A stretch of DNA of 64,000 nt from Stenogyne calaminthoides (Eukaryota > Streptophyta > Magnoliopsida > Lamiales > Lamiaceae), in contig JBBCBC010000022.1 of assembly GCA_037126765.1 (NCBI GenBank), positions 24,705,758 through 24,769,757 of the forward strand, written 5' to 3'. Position numbers and translations under genes: made by a program. The notes under the pieces are model-generated. The model made no database searches. It saw nothing but the letters and a program-made list of their open reading frames with translations, and was not told the DNA's origin. Each line of letters opens with the position of its first letter. The first letter of the stretch is position 1. Below, piece by piece: positions 1-11,793 of the stretch.

Positions 1-1344
1 CTTTCTCCCATAATTATAATATTCCACAAAATCCCACTTACTCTTTTTGTTATGGGATATTTTTAAAAAATATTGGGTAAGATTCCAAGATTTGGATCTT
101 CTTGAATTTATGAGATATTCTTGTATTTCAAGAAATACATATCTTCCATAATATCTTTTCAAGAAAATCTTTCTTGCCCTTTATCTTTTAAAATTTTGAA
201 ATTTCCTTATAAATAACCAAGTGGGAGATTTCTTGAATTTAATGAGATAATCTTGTATTCCAAGAATACATATCTTCATTCCATAACAAAATTCAAAGAA
301 AATCTTTCTCCCCTCTTATCTATAAATTTCGAAAATAATTAGGAAAAATAAGCAACAATATTTATTTTATTTTAAACACCTTTTTCAATTATTGGACTAT
401 GTGTTGGGCTACTCAGGGGGCCTTTAGGAGAATTAAGATTGGACCTTCCAATGGATCTTAAATTATCAATATTGAGCCACAATATTATTCAAGCCAGTAA
501 ATATTAATTAATCCCACTACATAATTAATATTGCACTATCCATCTTAACCCATGTTACAGTCAATATGGTTCCCGGTTATTATTTCCCGTATTTAAGATT
601 ATCTAGTCCATTAATTAATTCAAGCCACTGAAATAGCTTTTCGTTAATTAATATCTTTTGTCCTTGGTCAATGAACGGTTCAACATTATTATCCATACCG
701 GAAACTAATTTCACTTGCAAGATTTGGTATGATAAAGCTTATGAACCTCCCAAGGGGGCAAATCGAACAAGCGTACTTGCACACGATTCTCCGTATTAAA
801 TCTTAGCAATCACATGTGACCAATAATATTGCCCAAGATAAAAAGTATTGAATCTCGTTGATTCTCTACCCATGATAAGTCAAAGCAATAGTTACCAATC
901 CCACGTGATCCTATTTAAGGAATGAAGATTAAGAAATAACGAACCACTGAGGTCTAATTCTTCCTTGTTCAGTTCTGAAGAATTTATCCTCTTGTAGGTC
1001 CTATTCAGTGCATCAGTCATGCACTAGTGTAATCTCTTGGTCAAGACAAGCCAATCTGAGCCTTACACTTCAACCTTTCACGATGGATTGTTCATTTCCA
1101 TCTAGGTCGTGAATGGCGTACTTTTAGTTACAAGGGACTGTTAATTTAATCTTCTGTGATCTGGTATCACTAAATTAACTAAAATCTAACACGTACAATT
1201 TATTGAACAGTTATGCAGTAAATATATGTAACATTCGATGATATTTAAAGCATCAGTGATAAACAATTTATTTCAGTAAATAAGTCCGAAATTCAATTTT
1301 TGATTATACAAAGTAAAAGCATACTTTCCAGTATAATCCCAACA
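1..1344 (-). mobile_element. Partial LTR at left window edge, inserted in a Gypsy gag region
   Basis: On the minus strand an LTR-like sequence begins TGTTGGGATTATACTGG at 1344 and runs out of the window. It interrupts a recognisable gag-linker reading frame: minus-strand coding similarity stops exactly where the TGTTGGG starts. No primer-binding site or polypurine tract lies directly at 1345, so this is not the natural edge of the element to its right; it looks like a nested insertion whose other end lies outside the window. Whether it is a solo LTR or a full element cannot be told. A target-site duplication cannot be checked; the right flank reads gacga. Confidence 0.6.
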
Positions 1345-2231
1345 GACGAATAGTACTCCCTCCAATTATGATCTTCTCTTCCCCATTTAGGCTTCGGTAG
1401 TTGGTGAGTAACTCCCTTAAGAACATAACATATCCAAAAATTTGCTTCTTCGGCTCAAATAGGGGTACATAAACCTCACTCGTCTGGAATACATCAACCG
1501 CCAAATATTCTTTAAAGACTTTTTCACTACTTCTTGGAACCTGCATGAGAATGAAGGTGAATTAGGAATAATAGGAATTGATTGAGAGAAGAGTACCTCA
1601 TCTTTCATTCCAGCAGTTTTGACGCTGGGTAACCCAGTGTCAGTTTCTACAGATTGTTTCACACTGGGTAACCCAGTGTCAATCTGTCCAGAAACTTGTT
1701 CCTTATTCTCCTCGATTTTCATTGAAGACACGGACTCCTTGACTTCCTCCAACTGTCTTTCACCACTCACTGTGACAAAATTCGAGTTTTTGGGATTAAT
1801 TTCTGGTTGGGATGACAATTTCCCATCAGTTTGCGCCTGCAATCGATTGACCATGGTGACAAGTTGACTCGCTTGCATCTCCAAGTTCTTGAATGTCTGG
1901 TTCATCTGTTGCATACTCTCCTGAAGTTGTAGATTGTTGGAAGCGAGTAGTTTGAGCATTTTCTTCATTGATTGCTCGGTTCTTTTTTCATCATTGTTCC
2001 ACCAACCATTATCATCAGTCTCAAAAACTCTAGGCATATGATCTTGATATGGCTGCCATTGATCGTCCCTATAGTAAGTGCCCTGATAATTCTCATACCG
2101 AAGATTAGGATAGTCAGACCACCCTAAATTATAAGTGGTAGCATATGAATCATAACAAGGCTCATGTGGAGAAAATGAGATTGGACAATCAGTAGTGGAA
2201 TGATATGGTGGTGCACATTGTAAGCCTGAAC
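1345..2231 (-). pseudogene. Ty3/Gypsy (Athila/Tat-like) gag fragment, frameshifted and interrupted
   Basis: Minus-strand remnant of a retrotransposon gag with the following gag-protease linker. From 2231 downward it shows a degenerate zinc-knuckle-like stretch (CSGLQCAPPYHSTTDC, about 2180-2231), a W/Y-rich segment, then a helix-rich region (around 1700-1900) whose wording (NLEMQASQLVTMVNRLQ, then GKLSSQPEINPK) is typical of plant Athila/Tat gag proteins. A frameshift near 1540-1560 is followed in another frame by KEYLAVDVFQTSEVYVPLF and RELLTNYRSLNGEEK, the conserved linker before protease. The frame then stops at 1344 where the neighbouring LTR was inserted. Family assignment is from remembered family patterns; the element is clearly dead. 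Confidence 0.7.
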
Positions 2232-5200
2232 AAATTTTCTGATTGTTCCCAAAGAAAAATTACTCCATAACTGTGAATAACTAAGCCAATGAGGCACCTG
2301 GAAAAAAAATATGAAAACAACAAAAAAAAAAAAAAAGAAAAAAAAAAAAAAAAAAAAAAAACCCAAAGGTCAAGTACGCAAATATTTCAAACTAAATGGG
2401 GTGATTACGAGGAAAACAACAACAACTAAGACACCAAAGTACTCAGAAAAATAACCCAAAGGTCAAAATTGCAAAAAATTACGGCCAAAAAAATATGACA
2501 AAGACGATTTAGGTGCGACAAAAATAAATACCCAAATCTACCCTACTAATTCGTAGTAGTGGTAAGTAAAAGGATCAATCAAGGGAAAGTAAATAAACTA
2601 GGATTATGAAGGATGAAAACAAACAACAACTAAGACACCAAATTTTTAAAACTACTAATAAAAATATGAAACTAACAAAAAAATTCAATAAATAAAAGGC
2701 ATTCCAATTCACATTCAAAAAATGTTGTTAACGGAAAAATATTAACCCGGTTCAACAAGAATTTTATCCCTTAATTATATTCAATTGAAAAAATATGAAA
2801 GACGAGCGGACGATCTAAATTTAAGGTCAAAAGCATTAAACTCTAGGATAAAAAAATAAATACTCGATTCGAAAGAATTGATTTAAAAATCTACCCTACT
2901 AATTTGTAGTAGTGGTACAAGAATAATCTAACCTAGGGATCAATCCAAATTAAATACTTAAGTATGTTGGAAAGAAATAAATAGAATAATTATTATGTTA
3001 ATCAATTAACAAGCATTAAAAATTGATGAAGGCAAACACGTAACACATAAAAGATGGGGATTTGATTGGATTTTTAAAACCAATAAAACCACTAATAATA
3101 AATTAAACCACTGAAACTAACAATTAATCTAATTAAGAAAATTCAATAAATAAAAGGCATTCCAATTCACCGTCATTAGTTCATTCATCCAAGATATAAT
3201 ATACTATAATGTATTTTTGTTATATATATATATATATATATATTATTATAATATTTATCCTTTATTTCCAGGATTAATGCCTTCGTATATTTCAACAAGC
3301 ATCTAATTGTATCTTCAATTTTTTATCGGGTTTTTCCAAAAAATTATATTCATAAAATTGAAACAAGTATGGAATAATATCATCAAAACACATATAATAA
3401 TTTTTAATCTCAATACGAGTCCAATAAATACTCTAATATCTAAAAATTTAATCCTTACCACTTATCAAAAGCATTAAACTCTAGGATAAAGGACAAACAA
3501 AATCCTAACACTATCGCAAGTAAAATTCGAATTGAAAGAATTCGATTTAAATCACCCTGATCAGAAACCTTTCGCCAAAATACTAGGTTTGCTACCAATT
3601 GCCATAAACTCAAGGATAAAGGACAAACAAAATCCCCTTGACCTACAGTCCATCTCGGAATTTCTTTGGCATACATCCTTGTCCACCCTATCTTTCTTTT
3701 GAATTCCACCTTTGGGCTTAAGGAAGCTAGTGGCTTAGAGCATCATATTCGATCGTGAAAATTTTCGCCCGATTTGCCTCTCTTGTGGATGGATTTGAGC
3801 ACTTCTTTCCTTTGGGACCAAAAAACTTCCACCATAGAGGCACTCACCATAGTGTGAATTTAAACTTCCACCTTTGAAACAATCATTTGTTTGTTTTCGA
3901 GGTAGATAGAAATAATATCCTTTTCCTTAGGATATCCCTTGTAAAACACTTTTTTTCACCTTTTGCTTCCAACTTGTCGCTGAGCATTTTCTTGAAACAA
4001 ATCTTGGTGGAAGACTCAAAAGTCTCATCATGTTATGCGGAAATTTGGCTTTCTTGACATTCCATTCATTTGGGGGTGTACCGAGAAGTCCAATGTGATT
4101 GGATTCCATGCAATGGTCGATTCCTCCTGTATCCGATCAAGAATAATTTTATTCATATTAAAGTTTACTGTTAAACTTCAATCTGAGAAAACTTGGCATA
4201 ATATGATTGATCAATTTCATTGAATTCAAGTCTAACTTTCTCAGAAAGGGTTTGTTGATGATTTGCCCTTGAGACAATGTGTTTAAACAACTCATTCTCA
4301 TTTGGACTTTGAGCTCAATGCCCACATGGACCAAGTTTCTTTGATTAGTCCTGGATCAATCTTCAATACATGAGAACCCTTTCCAAAAAGGGTTTGTTGA
4401 ATCTTGCCCTTGAGACTTAATAATTACCATAAGACTAAAATCGAATGGGGGCATCTAACTTTAAAACCTTTCTATTCCATTCTCATTCTCATCAACTTCA
4501 ATAAATTTTCCATGATTTTACTAAGTTTGAGCCACAACTTTTTTTTTTTGTATATTAAGAATGTTATGGACATGTTTAACAATCCATTTCCATACACATC
4601 ACCATTTTTTTTTTAAAAAATAACAATTATTATTTGTAAAATGGAAGGAAGCATCTTCCCATGCTTTTGAATAAAAAATAATGTTATGGAAATAGAAGAA
4701 CAAAATAATAATTATTTAGTTCAAGTCTAAAAGCGATAACTAAAAGGTAAACAATAACCGTTATCGCGACTTAGAAAATGAAGACTCAAACTCTTGCTCC
4801 ATGTTAGGAAGCATCCCTTATGCTTGAACCCTGATTGAATACAAATGTGTGAGAAGAACAACCATAAACAAAGAACGTCTTGAGTATCATTTATGGACAT
4901 GTTTATCTCTAATCAAACAAACACGAGGAGAAACTTGTTCGACACCTTAAATTCTTATCTCTGAATTCTTTTTAAGCGAGGGATTGGCGTGTCCAACACT
5001 TTTTAGTACTCAATCTTCTTCAAAAGTCTTTGCCCGAGCACCAAATGAACGTTTTGGTGTGAGTCAAGAAAAGTTTGAGCCCACCCAATTTGTTCGCTTT
5101 CATGAAAAATGCTTCTCAATGACAAGTTATTCATTTCAACAATCCTAGAGAAATAAAATAAAACGGGAATTAAAACACATAATTCCTATTATCAATATTC

Positions 5201-5764
5201 AAAGAATCAAAAATAAATATGGCCTTTAAATTTATTTTGTTTCCATTATTTTCACATACTTAACAACCTCATGAGTCGGAAAAGTACAAATTTATATCTA
5301 ATATAAATCATAATGGACTAGGATCCACATTACTAACATCATAATCAAAATAAATATGGCCTTTAAATTTGAGTTTCGATTATTACAATGGCATAACCTG
5401 GTAGGTCTACAAACCAATCTAATATAAAAAATGCTAGGATTCTAGTTTGTTTAACCTAGTTCGATCGATGTCACTTACTCTTTGTTCATAATTATTGGAG
5501 GGCTAGCGCAAAAATAAAGTTAAGTTGGTTTATAACCATCAAGCGGGCGATATTTCAGGTCCCTATAAAAGTCCGTTAGATGTAGATCCGAGCAAAAGAC
5601 GAGGGTCTTTAAGTACTCATTGGAACGAAATCTCTGGTTTACTTTTAATTTTGATGGAAGACATCTTATCAAATTAATGAGAAAACCATATTTTAGTGAG
5701 GAACGTTTTCAAAGGCGGGGTATTAATTGCTTAATTGAGATCCATCATGATGTCTAAGTCATAT

Positions 5765-5890
5765 TTGAGCAATTTCGGGCGCCGCCTACCCAAACATGAC
5801 ATATGCGGACTTACAAATATTTGGGCGCCGTCTACCCAAGCATTTAACACGGTCCGACAAATATTGGGCGCTGCCTACCCAAACAGTTAT
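5765..5890. repeat. Three tandem ~45-bp units with GGGCGCC...TACCCAA core
   Basis: The 17-base core gggcgccgcctacccaa occurs at 5777-5793, 5823-5839 (gccgtc variant) and 5866-5882 (gctgcc variant), spaced 46 and 43 bases apart. Each core is an imperfect inverted repeat with TTGGG and CCCAA arms. The surrounding DNA is AT-rich, so the GC-rich cores stand out. The function is unknown. Confidence 0.7.
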
Positions 5891-6329
5891 AACGCGGATT
5901 GTAAAATGGGTTAACTAATTTAAAATGATTAAACAAGTTAACAGTGGGTTTTAATAAATCCTTTTGAAAACGAGTTTTAAGTCCAATTCAAAGTTTCAGT
6001 TTTAAGATTATTAAAATACAATTAATCCAATTAATTGTTTATTGGTCCAACCAATTTTAATTTAAAATTTTAAATTTAATTAAAATTCCAAAGTCATTAA
6101 ATATATTTGTTTTATTTCGGGGGCTCATGTGCAATTTTTAAAATTGCATGGGAGGGCTTGTTTCAAATCAAAATTGCAGAACCGCCCTCCTACATCATCA
6201 CCCATACCGAATCGAATCCAATTCGACAATCCAAACACCCAAATCAACCAAATTTCAGAAATTCTTATCAATTTCATCACAAATTAATCCAATTAATTCA
6301 TTGTGCAATCGAACCCAATCAAAACCAAA

Positions 6330-6880
6330 CAAAAAATTGTCCAGATTCATGTTCGAAGCAAACGGGACGAAAACGAAAGAACCATGGCTCACGGCGATGG
6401 CAATCGAGTCGACCTGAGTCGCCGTCGTCATGCCCAGCGTGCGGGTGACTCACGGTCGCGATCGAATCGGGACCTGCCCCCCTTTGGTCGAATTCTGGTT
6501 CAAAACCAATCTCGATTGGAGAAGACAAGCGAAGGCCGCCATCGAAGTCGTTCGATCCCCGGTGGCGCCGCCATGGAACCACCGAGACGAACAAGTTGGC
6601 CAAGTCCCAATGGAGTCGAGGCGCCGCCTTTGAATAGATCTGACGTCAGGTCAAGGAGGCGAACGATGCGGCGAGGGCGGCGACCGCGGCGGAAAGCGGT
6701 GCATCGCGATGGAAGACGATGCATTGCGACGGAACGTGACGAGCCACGACATGGGCTCCGTGACGCAGCGTCGCGAGGCCGGCGGCGCCGACCTCAAAGG
6801 ACGCCAAGCGAGCACCGGCGACCGTGGGCTATGAGATTAATGGCGATAAACCCCAATGGGGTTAACCCTAATTTGGGTTG
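6330..6880. other. GC-rich island next to the primer-binding site
   Basis: About 500 bases of strongly GC-rich sequence lie in an otherwise AT-rich area, about 150 bases inside the primer-binding site at 7032. Open frames on both strands translate to Arg/Pro/Ala-rich low-complexity protein, as expected from base composition alone, and no domain is recognised. It could be the untranslated leader of the minus-strand LTR element or a captured piece of host DNA. Confidence 0.4.
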
Positions 6881-7031
6881 AAGATGAATGTGGATAATAC
6901 CCAGAAAATCAAACAAATACAAAGGGGGCGGTAATTCCAAAGAACCGTGCCCCCATGATTTTTTTTTATTTTTTTAAATCTTATTTAATTTTAATTTAAA
7001 AACTAAAAAAAATTATATAAAAGAGCCTGAA

Positions 7032-7043
7032 GCTCTGATACCA
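7032..7043 (-). other. Primer-binding site complementary to initiator Met-tRNA
   Basis: The minus strand reads TGGTATCAGAGC, the standard plant retrotransposon site that pairs with the 3' end of initiator methionine tRNA. It lies one base inside the end of the LTR at 7045. This fixes that LTR as the 5' LTR of a minus-strand element whose interior extends toward lower coordinates. Confidence 0.85.
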
Positions 7044-7044
7044 C

Positions 7045-8642
7045 TGTTGGAATTTAGAGGAACGTAAACACGTAAAACATGTGCAGCGGAATTAAACAGT
7101 TCACCAACAACGAACATATAATTGCAAGTATGAATACGAAAACAGTAATAAGAAATCTTACAGCAACTCAAGAGTAGATTTTTCAACTATGGTATCCACG
7201 TAATCCCCGTTTATAAATTCGCACAGATTTGCCAACGTTGAATCCGAGATGAATTTGCTAGGAAAACTCTAACTATAGATCTTATGGAGAAATTGAACAA
7301 CTGGTAAATAATGAATCCCAAGAGGTCATATATATAGGAGAGACTCAGCTTAAATCTTAAGCTAGCCTGATTAGGAAATAATATCCTTAATCCTTATTTG
7401 TATAAATCCCTTGGATTTATTTCTCCATATAAAATCTCTACGAACTTAATTTCCATATGTGGAAAATCTCTACGATTTATTTTCTCATATAATTAAATCC
7501 TACAATAATATTCCATATATTATTATTGGGAATTCCTATTTAATTAAATCCAAATTTAATTAAATATTAATAATAATTAATTTCAAATTAATCTATTATT
7601 AATTAATTCTCCATAAATTAAATATTAAATCCAATTTAATATTTAATCAACCAACTTTAATCTGTAAAGGGAACTACAAGTTGTGTGACCCATAGGCCCT
7701 CATATATCGAGCGATTAGTCAAACTAACGGTCTTAATTGAACCCTAGATAATAAATCAGACATTCTCAATATATGAGGTACGTTGCGAGAAACGTGCAAC
7801 TACCAGTAACTGTAACATGGGCTATTACGATTTTCTCCTTTCATTCTCGAATACTCGATTAGTCTCGAACATGATGAAGTGTCTATTCAAATAACTTAAT
7901 CGATTCATCTCTAATCATTAATTGATCACTTATGTCACACTTGGCCACAAAGTCCAAGTTGACGTGCATTGGCTAATGACTTTGATCAATTATGATGAGA
8001 AGGTGAGTATTCTCTCTAAATCCACTTTGAGGAATGAATCATTTTCTTGGCTCAACTACCACGCACATGCACTTCGTGATGAACTCAATCCAAGCCATAT
8101 CTACCCATGGAAGGGTGCAAGCATCGGTCATGGCCAAAGTTCATCACTCCACACATGTCGTGCGTATTGACCTCAAGTCAAAGGAGTATCGCATCGCTCC
8201 CACTAACCGAGACACCCGTAGACACATATAGTGGAACTACATCAAACGGTTTCTCGGATGGGTATACCAATACCCTCCAAGGTATTTGTGCATCCATCAT
8301 GAGATACTTAGTATCTCGTAGCAAGTGAGATCTTGCTACACTCTCTAAGAGTATGATGCAGATCGCACACCAATCTCCATTGCATCATCAATATCCCATT
8401 CTTGATGATCCTCGATCGGGGTTATTTGAGAATCATGCTTAAGTAATCTGAGTTCTCACATACTCAATGACAACAGTGACTCAAGGGAACACAGATAAGA
8501 ATAGATGCAAACAATCAAACATAATATTCTAATTAGTGCAACACCATTAATATTAAACAAATAATAATATTAAACCAATACTGAATATTATCTGAGTATT
8601 ATGTCCTTACAAAGAATTGTCTCTAGGACACTAACACTAACA
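7045..8642 (-). mobile_element. 5' LTR of a minus-strand LTR retrotransposon
   Basis: A 1598-base LTR. Read on the minus strand it begins TGTTAGTGTTAGTGTCC at 8642 and ends CCAACA at 7045, directly followed by the primer-binding site. A second, oppositely oriented copy lies at 24464-26054 and is roughly 90 percent identical by eye, which confirms both boundaries. The right flank (ttagg...) is a Gypsy gag pseudogene, so this element probably inserted into an older retrotransposon. The partner 3' LTR is not in the window. No protein domain can be assigned to the family. Confidence 0.85.
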
Positions 8643-8699
8643 TTAGGGTGTCTGTGCATGAACGTATGGGTCCACAGACTCCCAGCCAGCTTTCATAGC

Positions 8700-9260
8700 C
8701 AAATAATGACCAGATGGCGGTTATAATGCAGGCGATCAAAAGCCTACAAGAAAAGGTTAACAACCAATGCGGTCAAACCGTGCTGACCACCTTACTGAGC
8801 TCGCCCTTGGCACCAGTGGTGATGCTCGCTCCTGTGCAACCAAAAATCAGTGTGGCATCAATCACTAAGTACAATGGCGAGACGGCCCCCAGGGTCCATG
8901 TGGGAAAATAATCCTCATATATGATCTCCATGGGGACCATAGATGCTACCCAATGCCGACTTTTTCCACTCACACTGGGAGACCAGAGTCATCGTTAGTT
9001 CATCTCAATGACTCTGACCTCTGTGGAATCTTTCCAACAGTTGGCCCAACTCTTCCTAGATCACTTTGCTACAATGACACCTCGTATGGCGACCAAGAAA
9101 CACCTAGACAATGTTAGGCAAAGCGCCTATGAGTCCGATAGAGCTTATATCGAGCGGGAAGATAAGCTCATCCTTGAAGGAGAGACCTTCGGTGACGAGG
9201 CGAAGGTCTTGGAGGCCTCAAGGTCAACACAAAGCTCTGAAAGATTATGAACACTCAATA
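8700..9260 (+). pseudogene. Ty3/Gypsy gag remnant with two stop codons
   Basis: One reading frame from 8714 to 9250 matches the pattern of plant Gypsy gag (Retrotrans_gag). It has an N-terminal helix, PKISVASITKYNG, then CRLFPLTLGDQSHR, then ESFQQLAQLFLDHFATM and a following helix. Two in-frame stops break it: TAA at 8909-8911 and TAG at 8996-8998, where the family has a conserved Trp. Similarity ends near 9260 in AT-rich DNA, so the rest of the element is gone. The left edge is the LTR insertion at 8642. Confidence 0.75.
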
Positions 9261-9730
9261 CCCGACCTCATATGCCGATTTACGGTATCAAGCGAGTAAC
9301 CATAAAATTTATTTTAAAAATTATATTTATTTAAGCAACACAAATTATTTCCTTCCAAATTTCATTCCAAAAAATCTTATAGAAATATTTATAATGGATT
9401 AACTTAAACCCTATATATATTGATCAATAAATAAATAAATAAATTATTAATTGAAGTACGTATATTATAATCTTAGGGTGAGTATATTGGTTGTGGAGTC
9501 TGTAGGATTTTTTTTAGAATTTCAAAGTTTGGAGGTATTCAATCCGGATTTTCAAAAAAAATATTTAAAAATCCTGAGGTATTCAATACGGATTTTAAAA
9601 AGTCTTAAAAAATCTTTAGGTATTCAACAGTCTATGAATTTTAATACTCTATGGATTTTCTTTGATTTTCTTCCAAAAATATAAATAGATTTCACTCTCC
9701 AAAATCTATTTCTTACCATCAGAGATTTTT

Positions 9731-10372
9731 ATGTATTCTCAACATTTATTATGCTCGTCGCTTTTTCCTAAAGCTCCCCAATCCAACGCTCTTCCATTAC
9801 AACGCGGTCATCAGGGGATTCGTAAACAGCAAAACCCAATTAAATGCTTCTCCATATTTGCAGAAATGTTGCGCAATGGCGTTGCCCCTAATTATCTCAC
9901 ATTCCCTTTTCTTGGCAAGGCTTCAGCTCGGACTTCATGGAGGTTGTGTTCATGGAGATGTGTTAAGAAGAGGGTTTGCGTCTGATATTTTCATTTCGAA
10001 TTCTTTGATTCACATGTACGGTTCTTGCGGCGAAATTGGGGGTGCACGGAAGGTGTTCGATGAAATGCCGATGAGAAATTTGGTTTCTTGGAACTCGATT
10101 TTGGATGGGTACGCGAAATGTGGGGATGTGGGGTTGATGAGGGAGGTGTTCGACGTAATGCCTGAGAGAAATGTGGTGTCATAGAGTGCTTTGGTTAATG
10201 GGTACGTCAAGAATGGTGGTTACGCAGAGGCATTGGAAGTTTTTAGTAAAATGAGACTATGCCATAACTCAAATGAGGTAACTATGGTTAGTGTTCTATG
10301 TGCTTGTGCTCACTTGGGTGCACTCGGGCAGGGGAAATGCATCGATACATAGTCGAAAACGAGCTTTTTTTT
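9731..10372 (+). pseudogene. Pentatricopeptide repeat (PPR) gene fragment
   Basis: Intronless fragment of a PLS-type plant PPR protein, a family that normally binds organelle RNA. Recognisable pieces are EMLRNGVAPNYLTFPFL, DIFISNSLIHMYGSCG, ARKVFDEMPMRNLVSWNS, DGYAKCGDV, REVFDVMPERNVVS, ALVNGYVKNG and VLCACAHLGALGQGK. It is broken by frameshifts near 9843, 9925 and 10345 and by a TAG at 10182-10184 where a conserved Trp codon is expected. Only a few repeats of a normal 500-700-residue protein remain. It sits between PIF-like terminal repeats, suggesting gene-fragment capture. Confidence 0.8.
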
Positions 10373-10494
10373 TTTAACTAATGTATTTTTGGTATTTTTT
10401 CTAAATAATTTGGATAAAAAAATTTATATACAATTGTGTTTCATATAAATTTGCATCAATAGTTCCATAGCCGGAGTCTATGGAAATTTATGTA

Positions 10495-11360
10495 CAGTAA
10501 AACCTCTATAAATTAATAACTTTGGGATCGGAGGATTTTATTAATTTATAAAGATATTATTATATCGATAAATTAATAATTTATTCATTTAAAGAGGTTT
10601 TAACGTAAAACGACAAATGATTTCAAAGTTCCAAATTCTTTGAATAATTTTAAGTATACATGCATAGTTATTGATGAAAATTAAGTTAAAATACAAATGT
10701 ACTAGTAGAATTCCATGAATACAAACTCACGTGGAAGTTGGAATGACTTGTTTAAATTAATTGGTTTTAAAAAATACAAAAATATGGTTCATTGCACTAT
10801 CACCACAAAAATGAATGTGAATCAATTGCTCGACTTTTCCGGTGAAAATAATCAATGTCACGAAGTTCAGAGTCTAGAAGAGATAGTGACCGATGTCATT
10901 CATAATCCGGAAGATGATAAAGGAGAGGATGATTCATTAGCTTTGGAATCGGTCACTCTAAAAGAAGCATTGCAAGCATTAACAACTCTTCATAACTTTT
11001 TGTTAAAGACGGAAGACAACGCCACAACTATTTAAATTGAAGAAGGAGATTTAAAGATGAGATCAACATAGATTTGAAGTTCAAGAAAAAATAAGTTCTG
11101 ATGAGATTCTTATTTTACTAAGTTGTCTTAAGAATATTCAAGTGCATCATATATATGTATATGGATTATTTTTAATAATTATTAATTTATAGTTTCGTCG
11201 GGACCAATATATATACACTGGGATCTCAAAAAAATTATTATCTTAGTATAATTTTATTTATTGGGGTCCCAAATTTGTACTGGTCCCAACTTGGGACCTG
11301 ACAAATTATTAGTTTTAGCGAGATTATTAATTTATCGAGTATTAATTTAACGGTTTTCTG
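10495..11360 (+). mobile_element. Pogo/Lemi1-like element, internally deleted
   Basis: The left terminus is CAGTAAAACCTCTATAAATT at 10495. The right terminus, read inverted, is CAGAAAACCGTTAAATTAAT ending at 11360. Both are flanked by the dinucleotide TA (10493-10494, 11361-11362), the duplication expected of Tc1/mariner-pogo elements. The CAGTARAACCTCTATAAATTAATA start is the known terminal repeat type of plant pogo-like elements (Lemi1, Emigrant). At 866 bases it is much shorter than an autonomous copy, and only the C-terminal end of the transposase remains. Confidence 0.8.
10715..11032 (+). pseudogene. C-terminal remnant of pogo/Tigger-like transposase
   Basis: The 106-codon open frame has an acidic region (NPEDDKGEDDSLALE) followed by LKEALQALTTLHNFLLK, resembling the C-terminal tail of plant pogo/CENP-B-like DDE transposases. 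The DNA-binding and DDE domains are missing. It lies inside the terminal repeats of the 866-base element, which supports the assignment. The first Met is probably not a true start but a position in a truncated frame. Confidence 0.6.
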
Positions 11361-11793
11361 TAAATCAATAAAAAAAAGTGTATTCCACAATCCTGTTAAG
11401 TCTATGAAAATCCATGTAAATCAATAAAAAAAAGTCAGCTCAACTCTGAATGGGGTCTATAGATTTTCTAAATCCTCATACTTTTTAAAGTTCAAAAAAA
11501 TCTAATAGAATCTCAATTGAATACACCTCCTTAATCTATATTCTAAAATCCAATAACAAAAATGAAAACTTGATAGAAGAAAGAAAACACAGTTTTATAT
11601 TTTTTGCGTACTTATAAGAAAATCTCACAATCTAACATTTGTATATTTTAATATGTTAAAAAAATATTTATATAATTTAAAATTCTAACATTCATATTTA
11701 TAAAATTATATGTATTTATAATCAAATCTGATGTAATTAATATAATATTACTATGTAAATTAATAATTTATTATCAAATTTGATGTATTTAAT

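Larger units (their letters stand above)
2232..7031 (-). other. Non-coding interior of minus-strand LTR element(s)
   Basis: No convincing gene is seen. The stretch lies between the gag fragment and the primer-binding site at 7032, so at least part of it is probably retrotransposon interior. It has an A-rich tract (2322-2361) and a (TA)n run (3221-3244). Direct repeats inside it include: the block ending ctaattcgtagtagtggta (about 2533 and 2891); a block around aataaaaggcattccaattc (about 2690 and 3150); the phrase tcaaaagcattaaactctag (2828 and 3467); and the phrase aataaatatggcctttaaat (about 5213 and 5349). Such repeat-rich spacers are common in large plant Gypsy elements, but I cannot prove that one element accounts for all of it. 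Confidence 0.45.
9476..11530. mobile_element. PIF/Harbinger-like TIR element with captured PPR fragment
   Basis: The left end GGGTGAGTATATTGG (9476) and the right end, read inverted as GGAGGTGTATTCAATTG (11530), are imperfect terminal inverted repeats. They are flanked by TTA at 9473-9475 and 11531-11533, the 3-bp duplication typical of PIF/Harbinger. Subterminal DNA on both sides has the same texture of repeated gattttnnaaa and ggtattcaa words in inverted orientation. Inside lie a PPR gene fragment and a later pogo-like insertion (10495-11360). No PIF transposase is seen, so it would be non-autonomous. The terminal repeats are diverged, so two independent MITEs flanking a PPR pseudogene remain possible. 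Confidence 0.5.

Noticed and set aside
2124..2366. Open frame beginning with a poly-Phe run
   Set aside because: The start is a translated poly-A/T tract. Only the downstream part, in another frame, has gag similarity.
6303..6881. 192-codon plus-strand open frame rich in Arg and Pro
   Set aside because: It lies in a GC-rich island where stop codons are rare in all frames, is antisense to the retroelement, and shows no domain or codon pattern of a real protein.
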